DNA of 64,000 nucleotides from assembly GCA_023415235.1 (NCBI GenBank), contig JAEZLP010000035.1, positions 62,001 through 126,000 on the forward strand, in the 5' to 3' direction. The number at the start of each line of letters is the position of its first letter. Position 1 is the stretch's first letter. Shown piece after piece: positions 58,954 to 64,000 of the stretch. A model generated the notes under the pieces. That model was given only the letters and a program-made list of their open reading frames with translations, did no database searches and was not told the DNA's origin. A program made the position numbers and the translations under genes. The DNA comes from Bacillota bacterium (lineage in GTDB: Bacteria > Bacillota > Clostridia > Peptostreptococcales > Anaerovoracaceae).

Positions 58954-60984
58954 TTAGTTATTGAAATTAAAATAGTTAACAATCTGCATTTTTCCCTCTA
59001 CGGGCTCCAAGTAGTAAATATAGTTGTAGGTCTGGTTTCTGGCAGCTCCCTTTTCTGTGATTTGAATCTCCTCATGAGCCCAGACGTAAAAGCCGTTGCT
59101 GCCCTGTCGGATTTCCCCGATCTCCAGCAGTTTGAAAGTTTCTGTGATCTTTCCAAGCTTGGAGAACGAAACTGCGTTCCGGTATGCTTTGCTGTCTTTT
59201 TTCAAAAGTCCAAGTACGCTTTTGTCACCATTGTTTACGTAGTCGATCCATTGGGAATCATACGCGATAATGGCTCCGACGATGGCTTGGTCGTAATAGA
59301 CCGGTTCTCCGTTTTCCGGCGTCAGCCAGATGTTGTTTGCAATCGGCTTGGAATTGTTTATGTCAGCCTGGCCATAATCCTTCCCGGCGTGATAGACCAG
59401 TACCTCACTGGCTTTTACCTCCTGAATGTTTTTGTTGTGTCCAAGTTGGGAGGCTACCAGCGCATTCCTGTCCGCTGCAGGATTCGGATCCGGTGCAGGA
59501 GGATTGTCCTCGGCACCTGCCGTTTGTCCGCCGGCAGATTCCTCCTCCTGATCGATATTCTGATCTTCCTCGCCGTTGTCCTGATTTTGGGCGTCTTCCC
59601 CGGAGAATAAATCCCCGATGCCTTGAATCCAGCCGGAAATCGTATTATAAACCCGTGTCTGAGCGATGCCGATAGCTTCTGACGCAGCGCTTTGCGGCGC
59701 AAAAAACCGAATACCCAATATTACAATCTCAATCGCCAGAATGATCGCTATAATTACAAGGAGAATTTGAAGGATGCTTCCTTTTCTCTTTCTGCCCTCC
59801 ATCTCCTCGGTTTGCTCTGATATTTCTTCCGGTTGTCCGTACTCCGCTTCAACCGGTTTTTCCGCCGCCTCTTCCGGAAACAATGTTTCCCGCTGCACTT
59901 CCGGTCCAGCTGAAATTGCTGACTCCTGCTGTTCTGCCGGTTCTGCCGAAATCGCTGTTTCCAGCTGCGCTTCCGGTTCTGCCGAAGCATCTGTCTCCTG
60001 CCGTGCTGCAGGAGCTTCCGGCTTCTGCTGCGCTTTCAGTTCTTCCGATGTTTCCCCTTCTGCAGGCTCGGAGGACGACAGCTTTTTCCGGATGCTTTCG
60101 TTGTCGCAAATCAGCTCTTCTCCGAAAAATTGGGCTCTGGCTTGAGCCATTTCCGAGAGATGCTCCGCTTTCGGAACCTCATCAGGAGCTTCGGCAATGT
60201 GTATTTCCGTTTCCGCACCGGACTCTTCCGGCTCCGCCTCGGATGGTTCAGGCTCTGTCAGAATCGGTTCCTGCTCAATCTCGGTTGGCTCCGGCTCTGT
60301 CAGAATCGGTTCCGCCTCAACCTCGGATAATTCCAACTCCGTCAGAACTGGTTCTTCCTCAACCTCGGTTGACTCCGGCTCCGACCGCTCCAAGTCCGGC
60401 CCGAATCCTGCTTTAAATTTTTCATATTCTCTGTCCAGCAGCTTCTGAAACTCCTCATTTTTTCTGCTGAAGGTAAAGAACCGGTCAATATTCTGCTCTT
60501 TGATCCGCTCTGATCCGGCCTGGATCTCCTGGAAGAGCTCTTTTTCAAATGCCGATGCCTCGGACTCCTTTGGCTCCGGCTTGCCGTAATCCTCAAGATT
60601 CCAGTTGAAATCGATATCCTCGGTTTTTTTTGCTTTTGTCCCCGGAAATTCATAGAGGTTCCAGGTGAATTCGCTGTTTTTTACACGCGCCGACGAATCG
60701 TCTCCATCCGGTATGAATTCTTCTTTGATCTCACTCTCTGAAATGAATTCCTTCAGGATCTCATCTTCCTGCGTTGTATCCTGCGGCTCCTCTCCCTCAA
60801 AAGGAGGATCTTCCTCAATAAAGTGAGACTGGGGCTCATAGGGAGGATTGAAAACGATCTCTTCTTCTTTTTTTTCTTCTTCAACAGAAGGCGCAGACTG
60901 TTCCCTGTATCCTGTCGGTGTCCCGCAATGCTGGCAGTAATGATCCGTGTCTTCTACTTTATTACCGCACATTCTACAATACAT
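58954..60984 (-). CDS. Zinc-ribbon membrane protein with long acidic linker and TcaA-like C-terminal domain
   Basis: 676 residues. The N-terminal zinc ribbon MYCRMCGNKVEDTDHYCQHCG has two CxxC pairs. An acidic, disordered linker of about 380 residues follows, with 14-residue repeats (EPVLTELELSEVE, EPILTEPEPTEIE, EPILTEPEPSEAE) and a second Glu/Ala/Ser repeat row. A single transmembrane helix (LQILLVIIAIILAIEIVILGI) comes next. The outer part (about 480-676) ends in a folded domain (VYYDQAIVGAIIAYDSQWIDYV, ITETFKLLEIGEI) resembling the NTF2-like end of TcaA-type proteins. Role unknown; probably envelope sensing or anchoring. Confidence 0.78.
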   Translation of the reverse strand: MYCRMCGNKVEDTDHYCQHCGTPTGYREQSAPSVEEEKKEEEIVFNPPYEPQSHFIEEDPPFEGEEPQDTTQEDEILKEFISESEIKEEFIPDGDDSSARVKNSEFTWNLYEFPGTKAKKTEDIDFNWNLEDYGKPEPKESEASAFEKELFQEIQAGSERIKEQNIDRFFTFSRKNEEFQKLLDREYEKFKAGFGPDLERSEPESTEVEEEPVLTELELSEVEAEPILTEPEPTEIEQEPILTEPEPSEAEPEESGAETEIHIAEAPDEVPKAEHLSEMAQARAQFFGEELICDNESIRKKLSSSEPAEGETSEELKAQQKPEAPAARQETDASAEPEAQLETAISAEPAEQQESAISAGPEVQRETLFPEEAAEKPVEAEYGQPEEISEQTEEMEGRKRKGSILQILLVIIAIILAIEIVILGIRFFAPQSAASEAIGIAQTRVYNTISGWIQGIGDLFSGEDAQNQDNGEEDQNIDQEEESAGGQTAGAEDNPPAPDPNPAADRNALVASQLGHNKNIQEVKASEVLVYHAGKDYGQADINNSKPIANNIWLTPENGEPVYYDQAIVGAIIAYDSQWIDYVNNGDKSVLGLLKKDSKAYRNAVSFSKLGKITETFKLLEIGEIRQGSNGFYVWAHEEIQITEKGAARNQTYNYIYYLEPVEGKMQIVNYFNFNN

Positions 60985-60999
60985 ACGATATCCTCCATC

Positions 61000-61416
61000 T
61001 TATTCTCTGATTTGTAATTCCAACTCTGCTTCCGTATAAATTCTTCCGCTTCTTCCGACAGCGGTCAGCCCGGCCGGTGCCGGTTCCCCTTTCATTTCTT
61101 CTGTTTCCTCCGATGCCTCGGCGTCGTCTTTTTGGGCTTCCTCGCCCTCCGCCTTTTCAACGATCCGGACGGAGCGCTGGGACAGCTTTTCCTCAACGTT
61201 CTGCAAATGAACCTCAATATTTTTCAGGGTATCAATCTGTACCTCTGTTTTCCAGTACCACAACCGCAATTTCCGAAGGACAAACCATAGAATTATGAGC
61301 AGAACAAGAAACACCGCCAATGATAACAGTTTGACTTCAAACTCCGATATGGGCGGAAATCCAAGGCTCATCAGCCAATCTGCAATTTTATTCCAAAACT
61401 CACTGCTGTTTTCCAT
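61000..61416 (-). CDS. Small single-pass membrane protein of unknown function
   Basis: 138 residues from ATG 61416 (AAAGGTG 6 bp upstream; a GTG three codons earlier is an alternative). One helix LLSLAVFLVLLIILWFVL, a basic stretch, a short coiled coil (VQIDTLKNIEVHLQNVEEKL), then a Glu-rich, probably disordered tail. It ends 15 bp before the zinc-ribbon gene and is probably co-transcribed with it. Confidence 0.78.
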   Translation of the reverse strand: MENSSEFWNKIADWLMSLGFPPISEFEVKLLSLAVFLVLLIILWFVLRKLRLWYWKTEVQIDTLKNIEVHLQNVEEKLSQRSVRIVEKAEGEEAQKDDAEASEETEEMKGEPAPAGLTAVGRSGRIYTEAELELQIRE

Positions 61417-61494
61417 AATGGACACCTTTGTAAATTACGTATAATCCATTACATTATAATACACTGACCCGGGAATAGCAATGAGAACACAGTA

Positions 61495-61527
61495 AAAAGG
61501 GCAGGTATACTTGATACCCGCCCTTAT
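61495..61527 (-). terminator. Terminator of the small repeat-protein gene
   Basis: Imperfect stem AAGGGCGGGTAT / TATACCTGCCCTT with a 4-nt loop followed by TTTTT on the minus strand. Confidence 0.85.
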
Positions 61528-61625
61528 ATTACAAGAGAGATTTTCATGAATAGCATACCATCAACTACGAAGCTGATGCATCGACTATTTTGATTAAAAC
61601 TACCCAATTCCAGTACGATCGCTCG

Positions 61626-61826
61626 TCACGAATTGGTCATGTTGAATCTGTCTTTGTTTCCACCCTTTTCCGTGACATCTCTCAAGTCACCCTGATTTCT
61701 GATTTCTCTCAAATCGCCCTGATTTCGCGTGGAATCAAATGTTGAATTGTTCGATCTGCTTCTGACCATTTCGTCTTTGTTCGTACTGCACGACGAATTG
61801 TTCATTTTATTCTGAGCGCTTTTCAT
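61626..61826 (-). CDS. Small hydrophilic protein with an 8-residue repeat
   Basis: 66 residues. Strong ribosome site AAGGAGG 8 bp before ATG 61826 and a terminator 100 bp after the stop make it a real gene. Rich in Ser, Asn, Arg and Asp; RNQGDLRE is repeated as RNQGDLRD at residues about 34-49. No membrane helix; family not recognised. Composition recalls small spore proteins but no SASP signature is present. Confidence 0.72.
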   Translation of the reverse strand: MKSAQNKMNNSSCSTNKDEMVRSRSNNSTFDSTRNQGDLREIRNQGDLRDVTEKGGNKDRFNMTNS

Positions 61827-62122
61827 TTCTCATCCCTCCTTGTTAACTATTATGTTCCTACGCTTCATAACTATAAGCGGAAATTGTAGGTATTTTTCCG
61901 GCTCAGTTGAAATAAAGTAAGAATGGGGACGAAGTCAAGAAATTGCTTTAACATTCATATAAAATTTAACGCTTCCGTCAAATTTAGACATTTTTGCACT
62001 TTTGTCTAATGGTATTTTTAAGATGCAGTGATACAATTATTAATAGCTGGAATTCACAAAAACATAAACGAGCGATTCGGAAACCCAAAATCGCATGCAT
62101 ATTAAAAAAGGAGATGATTGTT

Positions 62123-63496
62123 TTGGGTAGAGTGAAGGAAATGATTGAAGCATATGGTTTGAAAAAAGTAATCAGCTATCTTGATTCCAACCCAGACGAA
62201 AACATTCCAAAGGTAATCGATTGGATAGAAAAACTCGACAAGGATAAAGAGTATGCGACTGCATACAGGCTCGCCAGGGAAGCCCTGAGCGATCCAACCA
62301 GCAACTGGAATATTCTTATGAAAAGCCTGTATACCGATATTGACGACAGCGTTCGCAAAACCATTTTTGAAAACTTCATCGTGAATTCCCTCATACTTCG
62401 CGATCAGCGAAAGAAAGACCTGGAGAAAAAGTACAACTGCAATATCCCCTGGACCCTGCTTCTGGATCCAACCTCCGCCTGTAACCTCCATTGTACCGGA
62501 TGCTGGGCGGCAGAATACGGGGATAAGCTTTCCCTGAGCTTCGAGCAGCTTGACGATATCGTCAGACAGGCCAAGGAGCTGGGAATGCACATGTTTATCT
62601 TCACCGGCGGAGAGCCGCTGGTTCGAAAAAAGGATATTATCAAGCTTTGCGAAAAGCACAACGACTGCGTCTTTTCCGCATTCACAAACGGAACCCTGAT
62701 CGACGAAGCCTTTGCCGATGAAATGCTGCGGGTGAAAAACTTCTTGCCTGCAATCAGCGTAGAAGGCTTTGAAAAGGAAACCGACATGCGCCGCGGCGAA
62801 GGCACCTACCAGGCGGTCATCCGCGCGATGGATCTTTTAAAGAAAAAGAAGCTGCCCTTCGGATTTTCCGCCTGCTACCACAGACAGAACGCCGAGGTGA
62901 TCGGCAGCGAAGAGTACATAGACGAGATGATTGCACGCGGCTGCAAGTTCGCATGGCTCTTTACATATATTCCTGTTGGCAAGGATGCGGTGGTGGATCT
63001 GATTGCCACACCCGAACAGCGTAAATACATGTATCATCAGATTCGCAAGTTCCGGAAGGAAAAACCCCTGTTTACCATGGACTTCTGGAATGACGGAGAA
63101 TATGTAGACGGCTGCATTGCCGGCGGACGCTGCTACCTTCACATCAACGCAGCCGGCGACATCGAGCCCTGCGCATTCATCCACTTTGCGGACTGCAATA
63201 TCAAGGATAAGACTCTGCTGGAAGCCCTGCAGTCGCCTTTGTTCATGGAATACCGCAAAAATCAGCCTTTTAACGAGAATATGCTCCGACCCTGCCCATT
63301 GCTTGACAATCCCGAAAAGCTGGCCGCCATGGTTCATGCATCCGGAGCGAAATCCACCGACCTGCAGCATCCAGAAAATGTAGATGAACTCTGCGGTCGT
63401 TGCGTACACGCTGCCGAAGCTTGGAAACCCGTTTCCGATCAACTCTGGTACGGAAAAAAGGCTGCGGAAGAGCAACCCACAGCCGCCAATCAGTAG
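62123..63496 (+). CDS. Radical SAM protein with SPASM-like C-terminal domain
   Basis: 457 residues from TTG 62123 (AAAGGAG 9 bp upstream); the ATG at 62114 abuts the ribosome site and is less likely. An N-terminal helical region (about 1-110) precedes the radical SAM barrel: CNLHCTGC for the [4Fe-4S]-SAM cluster, FTGGEPLVRKKDI, and SVEGFEKETDMRRG. C-terminal cysteines (CIAGGRCYLHINAAGDIEPC, a later CPLL and CGRC) suit auxiliary clusters as in SPASM enzymes. No peptide substrate gene is adjacent, so this need not be a RiPP maturase; the reaction is unknown. Single gene ending in a terminator. Confidence 0.88.
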   Translation: MGRVKEMIEAYGLKKVISYLDSNPDENIPKVIDWIEKLDKDKEYATAYRLAREALSDPTSNWNILMKSLYTDIDDSVRKTIFENFIVNSLILRDQRKKDLEKKYNCNIPWTLLLDPTSACNLHCTGCWAAEYGDKLSLSFEQLDDIVRQAKELGMHMFIFTGGEPLVRKKDIIKLCEKHNDCVFSAFTNGTLIDEAFADEMLRVKNFLPAISVEGFEKETDMRRGEGTYQAVIRAMDLLKKKKLPFGFSACYHRQNAEVIGSEEYIDEMIARGCKFAWLFTYIPVGKDAVVDLIATPEQRKYMYHQIRKFRKEKPLFTMDFWNDGEYVDGCIAGGRCYLHINAAGDIEPCAFIHFADCNIKDKTLLEALQSPLFMEYRKNQPFNENMLRPCPLLDNPEKLAAMVHASGAKSTDLQHPENVDELCGRCVHAAEAWKPVSDQLWYGKKAAEEQPTAANQ

Positions 63497-63549
63497 GACG
63501 GTAGAAAGAACTCGTCGAGTTATTATGATCCTCTGAGACCTAGAACGTT

Positions 63550-63590
63550 AAAAGGCAGAACCCTTGCATTTCTGCAAAATTCTGCCTTTT
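63550..63590 (+). terminator. Terminator of the radical SAM gene
   Basis: AAAAGGCAGAA / TTCTGCCTTTT stem with a loop containing a second small hairpin (TTGCATTTCTGCAA), followed by TTTT. Confidence 0.9.
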
Positions 63591-63676
63591 AATTTTTCCG
63601 ATTTTGGTCTTGACAAGCCTGGTTGCAACTGTTAGACTATAAAAGTGCCAAAACACAGAAGTGTTGAAAAGGACGT

Positions 63677-63752
63677 GCTTCATTAGCTCAGTTGGTAGAG
63701 CACCTGACTCTTAATCAGGGTGTCCGCGGTTCGAGCCCGCGATGGAGTACCA
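63677..63752 (+). tRNA. tRNA-Lys (CTT)
   Basis: 76-nt cloverleaf. Acceptor GCTTCAT / ATGGAGT; D arm with AGCTCAGTTGGTAGAGC; anticodon stem CCTGA/TCAGG with loop CTCTTAA (anticodon CTT); T arm CGCGG-TTCGAGC-CCGCG; discriminator A and encoded CCA. Confidence 0.97.
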
Positions 63753-63768
63753 ATAAACACTTATACGA

Positions 63769-63797
63769 ACCACTTACAATATTTTGTAGGTGGTTTT
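63769..63797 (+). terminator. Terminator after tRNA-Lys
   Basis: ACCACTTACA / TGTAGGTGGTT hairpin followed by TTGT, 16 bp after the tRNA. Confidence 0.75.
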
Positions 63798-63863
63798 GTA
63801 TTTACGAAGTGGTTATAGAAAAAGTCCATCTTCAGATATAGCCTGTAGTATAACCCTTTTGTT

Positions 63864-63900
63864 GAGTCACCTCCTCCTATGGGGGGTGACTCTTCGTTTT
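63864..63900 (+). terminator. Second hairpin downstream of tRNA-Lys
   Basis: GAGTCACC / GGTGACTC arms with a 13-nt loop followed by TTCGTTTT. It could terminate a transcript from the tRNA side, or be the tail of a small RNA between 63798 and 63900. The rest, to 64000, holds no gene I can support. Confidence 0.6.
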
Positions 63901-64000
63901 AAAAACCAACAAAATTCAATGGCTTATGAAAAAAATACCATGCGTCCATAAGGGACATCTTTTTTAAATGAAAAGACCTAAAATGACATCCTGAAGTTTC

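Noticed and set aside
63901..64000. End of an insertion sequence next to tRNA-Lys
   Set aside because: GGGACATC and GACATCC look like short repeated ends, but no transposase or matching inverted repeat is visible before the window ends.
1..64000. CRISPR array or prophage
   Set aside because: No evenly spaced long repeats with unique spacers and no phage structural or integrase genes were found.

Overview
The window looks like chromosome of a strictly anaerobic, endospore-lineage Firmicute (class Clostridia; an Anaerovoracaceae-like amino-acid or aldehyde fermenter is my guess, not shown). Reasons: strong AGGAGG ribosome sites, TTGACA/TATAAT promoters, a T-box leader, FabK instead of FabI, ATP-type PEP carboxykinase, ferredoxin-linked enzymes and several Moco-family riboswitches. 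No rRNA, CRISPR array, prophage or complete insertion sequence was seen; one tRNA-Lys lies near the right edge.

Layout. 1-8.4 kb is a tungsten/molybdenum block on the minus strand: a cut-off Mop-type aldehyde oxidoreductase behind a Moco riboswitch; a likely operon tupB-tupC-moeA-moeA/PBP-thiF-like; and tupA (tungstate-binding lipoprotein) behind its own Moco-family riboswitch, separated from tupBC by an opposite-strand 5-formyl-THF cyclo-ligase. 8.4-11.7 kb holds an NCS1 permease with a long structured leader and a MerR / zinc-ribbon / methyltransferase-like regulator behind a 10-bp phased repeat. 11.8-18.8 kb is a fatty-acid operon (fabH-fabK-fabD-fabG-fabF-fabZ) ending in a MarR-FabK fusion protein, with a FabT-type palindrome on the promoter. 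19-31.6 kb has two divergent tungsten aldehyde oxidoreductase (AOR) operons. The left arm carries a ferredoxin-like protein, two AORs and two MoaD-like proteins. The right arm carries a ferredoxin-like protein, an AOR, a MoaD-like protein, NuoE/NuoF/NuoG-like subunits resembling an electron-bifurcating module, and a PLP decarboxylase. 31.7-35.6 kb: c-di-GMP sensor protein and an EamA transporter. 35.7-40.5 kb: leuA-C-D-B under a leucine T-box. 40.5-46.8 kb: proline symporter, serS, glutamine synthetase and small proteins. 47-64 kb: HerA-like ATPase, DUF1836, SGNH hydrolase, mutY, a GGDEF protein, ppaC, UPF0182, pckA, zinc-ribbon membrane protein, radical SAM protein, tRNA-Lys.

Main idea. Four RNA leaders in this window share the Moco-riboswitch skeleton (5' UCCGA, central AGGG, 3' GCCU-CC...AAAGGA). 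Two are canonical (Mop gene, tupA). Two, placed back to back upstream of the divergent AOR operons, are a shorter variant. In the canonical pair the aptamer's 3' strand can pair with the 5' strand of a separate terminator (ligand would switch OFF). In the AOR pair the aptamer's 3' strand is itself the 5' half of the terminator (ligand would switch ON). If the ligand is the tungsten cofactor, one signal would stop tungstate uptake and the Mop-type enzyme while turning on the tungsten AORs. The MarR-FabK fusion at the end of a FabT-box-controlled fab operon is a second unusual candidate.
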